DNA from: Prolixibacteraceae bacterium | Lineage (GTDB): Bacteria; Bacteroidota; Bacteroidia; Bacteroidales; Prolixibacteraceae | Direction of reading: 5' to 3' | Assembly: GCA_027858145.1 (NCBI GenBank) | Contig: JAQIDF010000229.1 | Coordinates: forward strand, 1-19,026 | DNA: 19,026 nucleotides | Notes under the pieces: model-generated | Database searches by the model: none | Told to the model about the DNA's origin: nothing | What the model saw: the letters and a program-made list of their open reading frames with translations, nothing else | Part shown: positions 1-7,992 of the stretch, in pieces | Layout: each line of letters opens with the position of its first letter | Numbering within the stretch: position 1 is the first letter of the stretch | Program-made: the position numbers and the translations under genes

Positions 1-972
1 GGAAATATTCAATCACCGGATATTGCTGTTGGCGAAAGTGGTTTCCTTAACCTGAATCTCCCCTCCGACTGGAAAACTTATGATGTACTGTATGTTACTG
101 CTACAGACCAGTACGGCCGACTTATTAATACATGGTCGTGGAATATTACCAAACCCAAAGATTTTGTTTCGCGATTGATAAAGACCAATCAGGATAAAGT
201 AACCGCAACAGAACACGATAGTATTTTGGTTCTTTCTTCCGGAAAAACAGAAATTGCTTTCAATAAAAAAACCGGATTAATTACAGGCGTAGAAAACAAT
301 AAACAAGCTATTTCTTTCAGCAATGGAATTCAATTCGCAGGTTTCACCGCTGTTTTTAAACAGATGAAGCATTATGCACTGGATAATAAATATGTAGTTG
401 AGCTTATTTATGATAGCCCCTGTCATGCCAAATTTACCATGTTACCTGGCGGATGGCTGCAACTCGATTACGATTATCAGCCGAATGGTTTATTAGATGT
501 TGCAGGAATAACTTTCTCCTATCCCGAAACCCTTGTTAAAGGAGCTACACTTTTGGCTGATGGACCTTTTCATGTTTGGAAAAACCGGTTAAAAGGTGTA
601 CAGTTTGGCCTTTTCGATAAGCCTTATAACAATACAATTACCGGGCAAACATGGGATTACCCTGAATTTAAAGGCTACTATTCCAACTTCTATGCAGTTG
701 AGCTGCAGACTAAAGAGTTGCCAATAGCTGTGGTTTCGGCAACAAGCGATTTGTTCCTTCATCTTTTTACTCCTGAACCAGCTAAATATTCCAAAGGAGT
801 AAGAGGAACCGTGAACCCACCTTTTCCTTCCGGAAATATTTCCTTTTTGCATGGGATAAGTGGTATTGGCACCAAGTTTTCATCAGCTAAAGCAGAAGGC
901 CCACAAGGACAGAAAAATAGTTATAACGGTGAGACTTTGAGCGGAACGCTTTATTTCAGATTTGGAGAATAA
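1..972 (+). CDS. GH2-type glycoside hydrolase, C-terminal part only (5' end outside window)
   Basis: The frame is open from base 1 to TAA at 970-972, so this is the last roughly 323 residues of a longer protein. The first 50 or so residues form a short beta-rich Ig-like unit containing the motifs LPSDWKTYDVLYVTATDQYG and TWSWNI, typical of the domain after the TIM barrel in large Bacteroidota GH2 enzymes. The rest resembles the terminal beta-sandwich (domain 5) of LacZ-like beta-galactosidases, with GGWLQLDYDYQP, LADGPFHVWKNR, a late segment LHLFTPEP, and a final GTLYFRFGE. The catalytic barrel lies upstream of the window, so specificity cannot be read; beta-galactosidase is the default guess. 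TTG at 175 and other internal starts are not real starts, because homologous sequence continues upstream of them. The next functional gene begins 122 bases downstream. Confidence 0.7.
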   Translation, partial: GNIQSPDIAVGESGFLNLNLPSDWKTYDVLYVTATDQYGRLINTWSWNITKPKDFVSRLIKTNQDKVTATEHDSILVLSSGKTEIAFNKKTGLITGVENNKQAISFSNGIQFAGFTAVFKQMKHYALDNKYVVELIYDSPCHAKFTMLPGGWLQLDYDYQPNGLLDVAGITFSYPETLVKGATLLADGPFHVWKNRLKGVQFGLFDKPYNNTITGQTWDYPEFKGYYSNFYAVELQTKELPIAVVSATSDLFLHLFTPEPAKYSKGVRGTVNPPFPSGNISFLHGISGIGTKFSSAKAEGPQGQKNSYNGETLSGTLYFRFGE

Positions 973-992
973 TAAACAAAAAACAAACCCCC

Positions 993-1082
993 ATGAAGAA
1001 ATCCTTTATTCTTTTTCTGGCAATTCTAACTTCAAATGTTTGGCTGCGACTCCAACAACAGTCAATTTCATCAATATTGTAA
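993..1082 (+). pseudogene. Relic of a lipoprotein signal peptide
   Basis: A 29-codon frame starts with a good signal-peptide core, MKKSFILFLAILTSNV, and ends at TAA. One base out of frame, at 1042-1050, the DNA reads Gly-Cys-Asp followed by Ser-Asn-Asn. That is what a lipobox cysteine and the start of a mature lipoprotein would look like after LTSNV. No frame continues beyond about 1098, where the next gene has already begun. I read it as the 5' stub of a deleted and frameshifted lipoprotein gene. It could also be chance, since short hydrophobic frames are common in AT-rich DNA. Confidence 0.3.
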
Positions 1083-1094
1083 AAACCAAATAAA

Positions 1095-2255
1095 ATGACC
1101 AATCTCAAATTTATAATTTTCATTATCACATTGTTAACAATTAACTCCATTGCAGAAACACAGGCACAAAACTGGCCCAACTGGCGTGGCCCCAATGGAG
1201 ACGGAACCAGTGCCGAAACCAACTTGCCGGTTAAGTGGGATTCAATAACCAATGTAATATGGAAAAGTCCAATATCAGGAATTGGCCATTCTTCGCCAAT
1301 TGTGTGGGAAGATAAGCTTTTTACTATAACAGCGTTACCTGAAACACAGGAGAAAGTTCTGCTTTGTTATGATTGTAAAAATGGCGCCTTATTGTGGCAA
1401 ACAACCGTACTTAAATCTGAATTCGAAAACAAACATGGCGACAACAGCTTTGCCTCTGGCACACCTGCCACCGACGGAAAACTGGTTTATGTGTCGTTTC
1501 TTGACGGGGATGATGTGGTAGTAGCGGCTTACGATTTTACAGGAAATCAGGTTTGGGTTCAACGTCCAGGCAAATTTTCCAGTCCTCACGGTTACAGTTG
1601 TTCACCAGCGCTATTCGAAGACAAAGTCATCATTAATGGTAATAGCAAAAGTGATGTTTCTTTTGTGGCTGCTTTGAGCCGAACCGATGGAGAGCTAATT
1701 TGGAAAATTTTGCACAAAAATCCGGCTCACAGTTTTAGTACGCCTATTTTCAGGGAAATGGCAGGTAAAATGCAGATGATTTTTTTGGGCAATAAGGAAG
1801 TTGCTTCCTATAATCCTGAAGATGGCTCAAAATATTGGTTTGTAAATGGCCCTTCTGAAGATTTCTGTGCCAGTCCGCTTTACAATGAAAAAACAGGATT
1901 AGTTTTAATTAGCAGCGCCTGGCCTCAACGCAATTTATTGGCAATTAAACCCGATGGAAATGGCGATGTAACTACTAGCCATGTGGTTTGGCAAACCAAA
2001 GAAGGCGCTTATTATGTGCCATCTCCGGTTTGCACCAACGATTATCTTTTTACCACAATGACCAATGGTAAAGTTCACTGCATTGAAATCGCCACCGGTA
2101 AAATTCTATGGGCTGAAGAATTGGGTAGACAATATTCTTCTTCTGTTTTGGTAAATGGCCTGGTTTATATGCCAAACGATCAGGGTGTAATAACGGTGAT
2201 AAAGCCTGTCCAACCTTCGAAGCCATTGCAAAAAATTCTATTGGCGAAAGAATGA
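1095..2255 (+). CDS. PQQ-like (BamB/quinoprotein-type) beta-propeller protein, frameshifted near its 3' end
   Basis: This is a secreted propeller protein with a signal peptide (residues 1-25, cleavage after ETQAQ) followed by NWPNWRGPNGDG, the usual opening of the PQQ-binding-like beta-propeller family. Repeated propeller strands follow, each with a tryptophan docking pattern: NVIWKSPISG, GALLWQTTV, GNQVWVQRPG, GELIWKILH, GKILWAEELG. These proteins are scaffolds or poorly characterised enzymes found beside glycoside hydrolase, sulfatase and dehydrogenase genes in Bacteroidota and Planctomycetota. Nothing here proves PQQ binding. The frame ends at TGA 2253-2255 with a non-family tail after VITVIKP. 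The expected last blade is present in another frame immediately downstream (2213-2332), so the true gene probably spans 1095-2332 at about 412 residues. GH97 follows after a terminator-like hairpin. Confidence 0.82.
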   Translation: MTNLKFIIFIITLLTINSIAETQAQNWPNWRGPNGDGTSAETNLPVKWDSITNVIWKSPISGIGHSSPIVWEDKLFTITALPETQEKVLLCYDCKNGALLWQTTVLKSEFENKHGDNSFASGTPATDGKLVYVSFLDGDDVVVAAYDFTGNQVWVQRPGKFSSPHGYSCSPALFEDKVIINGNSKSDVSFVAALSRTDGELIWKILHKNPAHSFSTPIFREMAGKMQMIFLGNKEVASYNPEDGSKYWFVNGPSEDFCASPLYNEKTGLVLISSAWPQRNLLAIKPDGNGDVTTSHVVWQTKEGAYYVPSPVCTNDYLFTTMTNGKVHCIEIATGKILWAEELGRQYSSSVLVNGLVYMPNDQGVITVIKPVQPSKPLQKILLAKE

Positions 2256-2332
2256 ATGCATCACCAGCGATAAGCAACGAAAAAATTTATCTGCGCGGCA
2301 ATAAACACCTCTTTTGTATTGGGAAAAAATGA
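2213..2332 (+). pseudogene. Detached C-terminal blade of the PQQ-like propeller gene (one-base frameshift)
   Basis: Read from 2213, this stretch encodes TFEAIAKN, SIGERMNASPAIS, then KIYLRGNKHLFCIGKK and TGA at 2330-2332. The pattern 'NASPAIS-(5)-I-(2)-RG-(2)-HL-CIG' is the standard end of PQQ-like propeller proteins, so this belongs to the gene starting at 1095. The two frames join around 2205-2212. Adding one G after CCT at 2205-2207 would give Pro-Gly-Pro-Thr-Phe-Glu, the sequence expected for the family. The break is either a sequencing or assembly error in a short G run or a recent inactivating deletion. The tail is well preserved with no other lesions, which argues that the break is young or artefactual. 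Confidence 0.75.
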
Positions 2333-2342
2333 TTGGTATTTT

Positions 2343-2360
2343 ATTGGCATTCATGCCAAT
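2343..2360. repeat. Perfect 8-bp inverted repeat
   Basis: ATTGGCAT, a two-base spacer, and ATGCCAAT form a near-continuous palindrome 11 bases after the corrected stop of the propeller gene. It may stabilise the mRNA 3' end, form the upper half of a two-hairpin terminator with the stem at 2367-2379, or be an operator for the GH97 gene. The sequence alone does not decide. Confidence 0.35.
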
Positions 2361-2366
2361 TCTACC

Positions 2367-2389
2367 AGTCCTTTGGACTTTCCTTTTTA
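2367..2389 (+). terminator. Weak intrinsic terminator between the propeller gene and GH97
   Basis: AGTCC and GGACT pair around a three-base TTT loop (2367-2379) and are followed by TTCCTTTTT. The stem is only five base pairs, so termination is likely partial. It lies after the frameshift-corrected stop at 2332 but well after the apparent stop at 2255, which fits the longer version of the upstream gene. Confidence 0.4.
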
Positions 2390-2467
2390 TACCAAATGTA
2401 ATTTGCCATCATTAATAAGGCCGGGAAATATCAAAACATAGATTTTACACATAACAATATTTTAAAA

Positions 2468-4456
2468 ATGAAAACTAAATTAATTGGATTATTCCTTCTG
2501 TTGTTGTTGAGTTACACACAACTTAGTGCACAAAAGAATCAAACATATCAGGTAGCATCCTTCGACGGTGAACTTACTTTACTGGTAGAAGCAGGAGCTA
2601 AATTAACATGGTCGGTGCAACATAAAGGACAGGAAATTATTTCACCCTCTGCCATTTCCTTACAACTCGAAAATGGAGAGAACTTGGGCAATAATGCAAA
2701 AATTAAATCATCTAAAGAACTTAAAGTCGATACGAAATTCAACACCTCATTTTATAAGAAATCTCTTGTTACTGATCAGTACAATCAATTGACATTGAAT
2801 TTCAAAAATGATTTTGGTGTTATCTTCAGGGTTTATAACGATGGAGTAGCCTATCGGTTTTTCACCAATAAAAAAGGTGAAATAATTATCCGAAACGAAG
2901 AAGCCAATTTCAACTTTACAGCCGATCATCAGGCATTCATTCCATACATGTTGGATTACCGGGGTGGTAAAATTTTTAACCACTCATTCGAAGCCGAATA
3001 CGACGAAACCAAAATATCGGAATTCAAAAAAGATTCCCTGGCATTCTTGCCTGTTATGGTTGACCTGGGCAAAAATAAAAAAGCAGTGATTCTTGAGGCT
3101 GACCTTGAGAATTACCCCGGAATGTACCTCAACATCAATGAAACCCAAAAAGGATTCAAGGGTGTTTATGCCCCCTACCCGCTCGAAACGGTTTTTGGCG
3201 GATATGAAAACATGAATGTCATTCCAACAAAAAGAGCAGCTTACATCGCCAAATTAAATGGGGAAAGCACCTTTCCATGGCGTGCAGTAGTAATAAGTGA
3301 AGAAGACAAAGAGCTGTTGAATAACGATATGGTTCAGAAATTAGCTTCTCCATCAAGAATTGAAGATGAATCGTGGATTGAGCCCGGACAAGTGGCCTGG
3401 GACTGGTGGAATGACTGGAACATCTCTCATGTCGATTTCAAATCGGGAATGAACAACCAAACTTATGAGTACTACATCGATTTTGCAGCTGCCAATCAAA
3501 TCAAGTACATCATCATCGATTGGGGATGGTCGGCACGAATGGATTTAACCGATTTAAATGCCGAATTGGATCTTCAGCAGGTAGTTGATTATGGAAAGAA
3601 AAAAAATGTAGGTGTCATTATCTGGGCCACATGGTATGCAGCTAATTTGCAAATGGACGAAGTCTTTCCCTTGTATGCTAAAATGGGTGTAAAGGGATTC
3701 AAAATCGATTTTATCGACAGGGATGATCAAATTGCTGTTTCATCGCTTTACGATATTGCTGAAAAAGCAGCCGAGAACCATTTAATAGTTGATTACCATG
3801 GCGTATTTAAACCTACCGGACTGCACCGTACTTATCCAAACATTGTGAATTACGAAGGTGTTAAGGGATTGGAAAACATGAAATGGGGTGAATACGATGC
3901 CATGCGTTACGATGCTACCATACCTTACATTCGAATGCTTGCCGGCCCCATGGATTACACGCCGGGAGCCATGCGAAATGCAACTAAAATAAATTACAAA
4001 CCTTCCAACTCACGCCCCATGAGTCAGGGAACACGTTGTCACCAACTGGCACTTTATGTGGTGTTCGATGCTCCATTGCAAATGCTGGCCGACGATCCGA
4101 CAAGCTATAGCAAAGAACAGGAAAGCACTGATTTCATTGCTAAAGTTCCAACAGTTTATGACGAAACTGTTGCTTTAGATGGAAAAGTTGGAGAATATGT
4201 AGCCATAGCACGTAAAAAAGAAGAAACCTGGTTTGTTGGAGCTATCAGCAATTGGGATGCCAGGGATTTAACCATCGATTGTTCATTCCTTGATGATGGA
4301 AAATACAAAGCCATTGTATTCAAAGATGGAATGAATGCCGATAAAGATGCCACAGATTATAAAAAAGAAGAGATCGAAATCACTTCCGCCGACAAGCTAA
4401 AAATACAATTGGCTCCAGGTGGTGGATGGGCTGCTCGAATTGAAAAAATTAAATAA
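2468..4456 (+). CDS. GH97 alpha-glycosidase, retaining alpha-galactosidase type predicted
   Basis: This 662-residue enzyme has a signal peptide ending LSAQ (residue 22). The N-terminal beta-sandwich (about 25-290) includes FRVYNDGVAYRFF, the barrel (about 300-560) includes VAWDWWNDWN, IIDWGWS and GVIIWATWYA, and the C-terminal sheet ends APGGGWAARI. This is the full-length layout of SusB-like GH97 enzymes. The strand-4 motif GFKIDFIDRDDQ carries Asp414. In retaining members such as the B. thetaiotaomicron alpha-galactosidase BT1871 the nucleophile is an Asp at the equivalent place (about 415), whereas inverting SusB uses a Glu base elsewhere. Glu463 in NYEGVKGLE is a candidate acid/base. I therefore infer a retaining exo-acting alpha-galactosidase, though alpha-glucosidase cannot be excluded. 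It would act in the periplasm. The GH26 mannanase begins 47 bases downstream, so co-transcription is likely and fits removal of galactose side chains from mannan. Confidence 0.9.
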   Translation: MKTKLIGLFLLLLLSYTQLSAQKNQTYQVASFDGELTLLVEAGAKLTWSVQHKGQEIISPSAISLQLENGENLGNNAKIKSSKELKVDTKFNTSFYKKSLVTDQYNQLTLNFKNDFGVIFRVYNDGVAYRFFTNKKGEIIIRNEEANFNFTADHQAFIPYMLDYRGGKIFNHSFEAEYDETKISEFKKDSLAFLPVMVDLGKNKKAVILEADLENYPGMYLNINETQKGFKGVYAPYPLETVFGGYENMNVIPTKRAAYIAKLNGESTFPWRAVVISEEDKELLNNDMVQKLASPSRIEDESWIEPGQVAWDWWNDWNISHVDFKSGMNNQTYEYYIDFAAANQIKYIIIDWGWSARMDLTDLNAELDLQQVVDYGKKKNVGVIIWATWYAANLQMDEVFPLYAKMGVKGFKIDFIDRDDQIAVSSLYDIAEKAAENHLIVDYHGVFKPTGLHRTYPNIVNYEGVKGLENMKWGEYDAMRYDATIPYIRMLAGPMDYTPGAMRNATKINYKPSNSRPMSQGTRCHQLALYVVFDAPLQMLADDPTSYSKEQESTDFIAKVPTVYDETVALDGKVGEYVAIARKKEETWFVGAISNWDARDLTIDCSFLDDGKYKAIVFKDGMNADKDATDYKKEEIEITSADKLKIQLAPGGGWAARIEKIK

Positions 4457-4503
4457 ACATTCAATAAATATTACATTTATATTAATCTATCAAAAACAAT
4501 ATC

Positions 4504-6369
4504 GTGAGTAAAATTTTTCTTTTAATAATAGCATTAGCAATTGGAACTCAATTCGTTTTTTCGAAAGGATTGAATCGCTTTGAGACTTCAAACACTTCAG
4601 ACCAACTTATAATTACTGAAAGTCAGTTATCAATTGATACCTTATGTACTCCTGATGCATCTCCCGAGGCAGTTGCCTTATTTCGGTACATTCAGGATAT
4701 GTATGGTAAAAAAATGCTTTCAGGACAAATGTGGGCTCCATGGGGTATTGATGAATTGAAATACCTGCAAGATTTAACAGGCAAACAACCTGCTATGCGT
4801 GGTATGGATTACATTCACGAAGGAGACAATAATGCCGAAACACAAAGAGCCATTGATTGGTGGAAAGCAGGTGGAATCCCAACAATTATGTGGCATTGGG
4901 GAGCACCAGGTATTGGTGAAGGTTATGAAAACAGCAAAAAGAGAATTGATATCAACCAATGTTTTATTGAAGGTACACCCGAGTACATATCCATGTGGTC
5001 GGAGCTTAAAATAAAAGCCGACCACCTGGAAAAACTTCGCGATGCAAATGTACCTGTTCTTTGGCGTCCTTTCCATGAATTAAACGGAGGCTGGTTTTGG
5101 TGGGGCATGCAGGGATCCGATTTGTTTGAAAAGTTGTGGATTACCATGTACGATTATTTCGTAAAAGAAAGAGAATTAAACAACTTGATTTGGGTTTTAT
5201 GTTATACTGGTAGTCCCGACGGAGCTTGGAATCCGGGTAGTGAATATTTTGACATTGCTGGACCCGACACCTATGGCGTTGGCGACGATCCTCAATTGCG
5301 GATGTTCAACCAGGTAAAAAATATTTTAAAAAACGATGCCACTCCAATTGCATATCACGAATGTGGTACTCCTCCAAATCCTGACGAGTGCTTAACTACC
5401 GGAGCCATGTGGTCGTGGTGGATGGTATGGCACACCAACCATCTAACCGATAGCGACCCCGAATACATTAAATATGTATACAATCATGATCTGGTTATTA
5501 CCCGCGATGAAGTACCTGATATTAAGGAATTTTACAGCTGGACTAACGAATGTACGCCAAGCGAGATTATTACAAAAATTCAATTAAGCGATAGTACTTT
5601 GTTAGAAACAAACTCAGTTATGATTGGTAGCAGTGATTCGATACTACTTATTACCGAAACAACTGAAAATGGCACCTGGCAGTGGTCAGGTCTTGGGACA
5701 TCGGGGAATGGAATCACTCAAAAAATAGGCGCCGATAAAATAGGTACAGTTACCGCAACTTTCACCAACCATTGCGGTGCAATTACAACAGCTACTTTCA
5801 ACATTAAGGGTGAACAAATTTGCGAACCAACTACGATTGTTCCTTACTTACAAGTTGATGGAGGCAGTTGGACTGAAACCGGAACAACAACAATAACCAA
5901 TGGCTCTTCCATTAAATTTGGCCCTCACCCTACCGAAGGAGGTACTTGGAAATGGAGTGGTACTGGTGTAACCAACAATACACGTGAAATCACAATCACC
6001 CCTGATGCTTCGTGCAAAATTACTGCAACGTATACCAACGATTGTGGAACCAAATCGACCTACGATTTTATGGTTACGGTGAAAAACAGAACAAATATTT
6101 CAACGCTAAACACCAACGACGAACTAGTTGCAGTTTACCCCGATCCGTTTAATGAATTTATAAGCATTGCTTTTAACAACAATTTAGACAATAACAAATC
6201 GGAAGTAAAAATTTACACCCTCGAAGGTAAAATTGTTCATCACCAAAATATTTCATCAAAACATTCGAACATAAACACTTCAGCACTAAAAGCTGGGATG
6301 TATGTAATTAGCATAAAAAACAACGACATCGAAATTCATAAAAAATTAATGAAAACAACTCATTTTTAA
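4504..6369 (+). CDS. GH26 endo-beta-1,4-mannanase with two Ig-like modules and a T9SS sorting domain
   Basis: Residues 1-21 are a signal peptide. The start is GTG, because no ATG upstream or just downstream preserves it. The GH26 catalytic domain (about 45-345) shows YGKKMLSGQM, WRPFHELNGGWFWWG with the acid/base Glu192, and IAYHECGTPP with the nucleophile Glu286. Two related modules follow (about 350-435 and 440-528). Each starts with Cys-x-Pro, carries a GTWxWSG core, and closes with TNxCG, so each probably holds one disulfide. The last 75 or so residues (VYPDPFNEFISIAF, KIYTLEGKIV, LKAGMYVISI, a basic tail) are a type A T9SS C-terminal domain. The enzyme should therefore cross the outer membrane by T9SS and be surface-attached or released, cutting mannan backbones outside the cell. 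It is the only intact T9SS cargo in the window. Confidence 0.92.
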   Translation: MSKIFLLIIALAIGTQFVFSKGLNRFETSNTSDQLIITESQLSIDTLCTPDASPEAVALFRYIQDMYGKKMLSGQMWAPWGIDELKYLQDLTGKQPAMRGMDYIHEGDNNAETQRAIDWWKAGGIPTIMWHWGAPGIGEGYENSKKRIDINQCFIEGTPEYISMWSELKIKADHLEKLRDANVPVLWRPFHELNGGWFWWGMQGSDLFEKLWITMYDYFVKERELNNLIWVLCYTGSPDGAWNPGSEYFDIAGPDTYGVGDDPQLRMFNQVKNILKNDATPIAYHECGTPPNPDECLTTGAMWSWWMVWHTNHLTDSDPEYIKYVYNHDLVITRDEVPDIKEFYSWTNECTPSEIITKIQLSDSTLLETNSVMIGSSDSILLITETTENGTWQWSGLGTSGNGITQKIGADKIGTVTATFTNHCGAITTATFNIKGEQICEPTTIVPYLQVDGGSWTETGTTTITNGSSIKFGPHPTEGGTWKWSGTGVTNNTREITITPDASCKITATYTNDCGTKSTYDFMVTVKNRTNISTLNTNDELVAVYPDPFNEFISIAFNNNLDNNKSEVKIYTLEGKIVHHQNISSKHSNINTSALKAGMYVISIKNNDIEIHKKLMKTTHF

Positions 6370-6422
6370 CAATATTCAAAGCTGATTTCACAAGTAATTT
6401 ACGTTAATTAAAAACAATTCAA

Positions 6423-7142
6423 ATGACAATAAAAATTTCAAGAATTGCTCGGAATATAAGTTTAGTACTAGTTGCTGCAATTTGCCTAATTGCCTGTAAA
6501 ACAAAACCAACAACAACCGAAGTTGTTAAACAGGAGATAAATTACTTAGCGCAATTAAATCATCTAAATATTGGAGAAGCAACAAAACCAGCAAAAATCA
6601 CCCTAAATGAAAATGAATTAATAATTATAGCTGGGGGTTCCGATATTTGGGGAACTAACGATGAATTTCATTTTAGTTATAAGAAAGTAACCGGTGATTT
6701 TGATTTCAGTGTTCAAATAAAATCATTGAGTGCAGCAAATGCCTATACAAAAGCCGGCATTATGGCTCGTACCGATTTAGAAGATAATAGTCAACATGTC
6801 TATTTCCAGGTATTCCCCGACAATAGCCCCCGTAATAAAAACAACGGTGGAAGTGAATTCCAATACCGTGCTGAAAAAGGTGGTGAAATGAAAGCGATTT
6901 ATCCCGATATGGAGACAGCAGGAAATCAGTTCGATGTGAACTTTCCCAATACCTGGATTCGCTTAAAACGAAGCGGTAACGTATTTGAATCGTTTATTGG
7001 CACCAGTGATAAAGATTGGAAATTATACTCAACATTTACTTTGGAAATGCCAAGTGAATTGTTCCTTGGATTAGCTGTAACTGCTCATAATTCAGAAAAT
7101 CAAACTACAGCCGAATTTGCTTCTATAAATCTGAAAAATTAA
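6423..7142 (+). CDS. DUF1349-like (concanavalin A-like fold) lipoprotein
   Basis: The protein has 239 residues. The N-terminus has a basic stretch, a hydrophobic core and a lipobox LIAC with Cys25, so it is an SPII lipoprotein. The mature part is a single beta-sandwich of the DUF1349/LamG-like type, recognised by GDFDFSVQIKSL, AYTKAGIMARTD, VYFQVFPD, TWIRLKRSGN, a WKLYSTF strand and LFLGLAVTAHN. Such domains occur next to or fused with carbohydrate-active enzymes and may bind glycans. No catalytic residues are evident. It lies 53 bases after the mannanase, and a surface-anchored mannan-binding role is an inference from position. It is the last intact gene before the scarred region. Confidence 0.78.
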   Translation: MTIKISRIARNISLVLVAAICLIACKTKPTTTEVVKQEINYLAQLNHLNIGEATKPAKITLNENELIIIAGGSDIWGTNDEFHFSYKKVTGDFDFSVQIKSLSAANAYTKAGIMARTDLEDNSQHVYFQVFPDNSPRNKNNGGSEFQYRAEKGGEMKAIYPDMETAGNQFDVNFPNTWIRLKRSGNVFESFIGTSDKDWKLYSTFTLEMPSELFLGLAVTAHNSENQTTAEFASINLKN

Positions 7143-7148
7143 TTATCC

Positions 7149-7325
7149 ATGAAAAATATTTTATTTATCGTAATCATATTTATTGCATTATCAACAAAGT
7201 CATATTCTCAAAAAATTGCTGATAAAAATGCGACCAAAGAAACCGTTCAACTTTATAAAAAAATGTTATCCCTTGTTGATAAAGGGATTCCGACGTCTTC
7301 TTGTTTAATTGAACGAATATCCTGA
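7149..7325 (+). pseudogene. 5' stub of a second GH26 gene (mannanase/mannobiohydrolase type)
   Basis: The ATG at 7149 lies six bases after the preceding stop. It opens a good signal peptide (residues 1-21, ending SYSQ) followed by DKNATKETVQLYKKMLSLVDKG. That matches the mature N-terminus of Bacteroidota GH26 enzymes, where 'DKNAT-ET-(2)-LY-(2)-L' leads into the first barrel strand FMFGHQDD. Here the match stops after DKG at about 7287, and foreign sequence runs to TGA at 7323-7325. Everything catalytic is gone. This stub is of a different GH26 type from the gene at 4504. Signal peptide and match are undamaged, so the truncation may be recent. Confidence 0.65.
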
Positions 7326-7490
7326 TTCGTAATTTTAATTCGTATAATTCCTTCAAATGTTCCCACCCACAAATAATCGTAGGAATCGAAAAACAAACAA
7401 TTTACAGTACCATATATTGGCGTATTTGTAAGATTTATATTTGTGAGGTCTGTAAATTTTATGATCCGGTCGCTCCAAGCAAAAACAAAC
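7286..7490 (-). pseudogene. Fragment resembling a two-component-regulator propeller blade
   Basis: On the minus strand, within an open frame spanning 7705-7253, the segment SDRIIKFTDLTN, NTPIYGTVNCLFFDSYDYLW, VGTFEGIIRI matches the pattern of propeller blades from hybrid two-component sensors and related signalling proteins (a G-xV-xx-IxxDSxxNLWVGT-like core). It has no start or flanking blades. It ends at about 7286, exactly where the + strand GH26 stub loses its match, so that position is a joint between two unrelated sequences. Upstream on its own strand the frame becomes the antisense of the transposase fragment. It could be the relic of a locus regulator, but one to two blades are too little to be certain. 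Confidence 0.4.
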
Positions 7491-7587
7491 AGGTAGTAAG
7501 TTAATAGGTCTGGCCCAAAAGAATATAGCAAGCTATCTGTCAAAGCAGAAGCTGTTACCGACAACAGGGGAAACAAAATAGAACTGA

Positions 7588-7950
7588 CAAAGGCAATCGT
7601 ATAGGGCAAAGAGGATAATTTATTACATATTAAAACAAATACGGCCAATCCACCACCAGAAGGATAAATACATAGAGCCCCATATTTGGCTCGGGATATT
7701 GGCATATCAAATTGTAAATTATATCAGGAAAGGGCTGAAAGAAAACAACATTGATTATAGTTGGACTACTATCGTTGAAAAAATGAAATCGATGCAATCA
7801 TCAATAACGAGTGTAAACAACAAGGAGCATGAAAAACTTTATATTAAACTATGTACCAGACCTACAACAGACCAACAATATATTTTTGATAGTCTCAATT
7901 TTAAACACCGTCCGTTTGTAAGAAAAACAAAAGTAGTCCCCCAATTGTAA
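7588..7950 (+). pseudogene. C-terminal fragment of an IS4/IS1634-like DDE transposase
   Basis: The frame is open from 7588 to TAA 7948-7950. From about 7639 it reads IRPIHHQKDKYIEPHIWLGI, then LAYQIVNYIRKGLK, and ends SLNFKHRPFVRKTKVV. This is the characteristic C-terminus of a Bacteroidota DDE transposase ('LRP-YHQ-D---E-H--LGLLAY-VVN-IR' and the terminal 'Y-PF-RK--VV'). The catalytic DDE core and N-terminus are absent, and the frame upstream of the match is broken by stops at 7579 and 7585. It is therefore a dead insertion sequence remnant, and a plausible agent for the joints around it. I see no convincing terminal inverted repeats. Confidence 0.7.
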
Positions 7951-7992
7951 AAAACAAAATCTCAATGTGCTGTATAAGAATACTATACGGTT

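Noticed and set aside
7972..7988. Small palindrome GTATA/TATAC just after the transposase remnant, considered as an insertion sequence end.
   Set aside because: The arms are only five bases and no matching copy is seen at the other side of the remnant, so an IS terminal repeat cannot be claimed.
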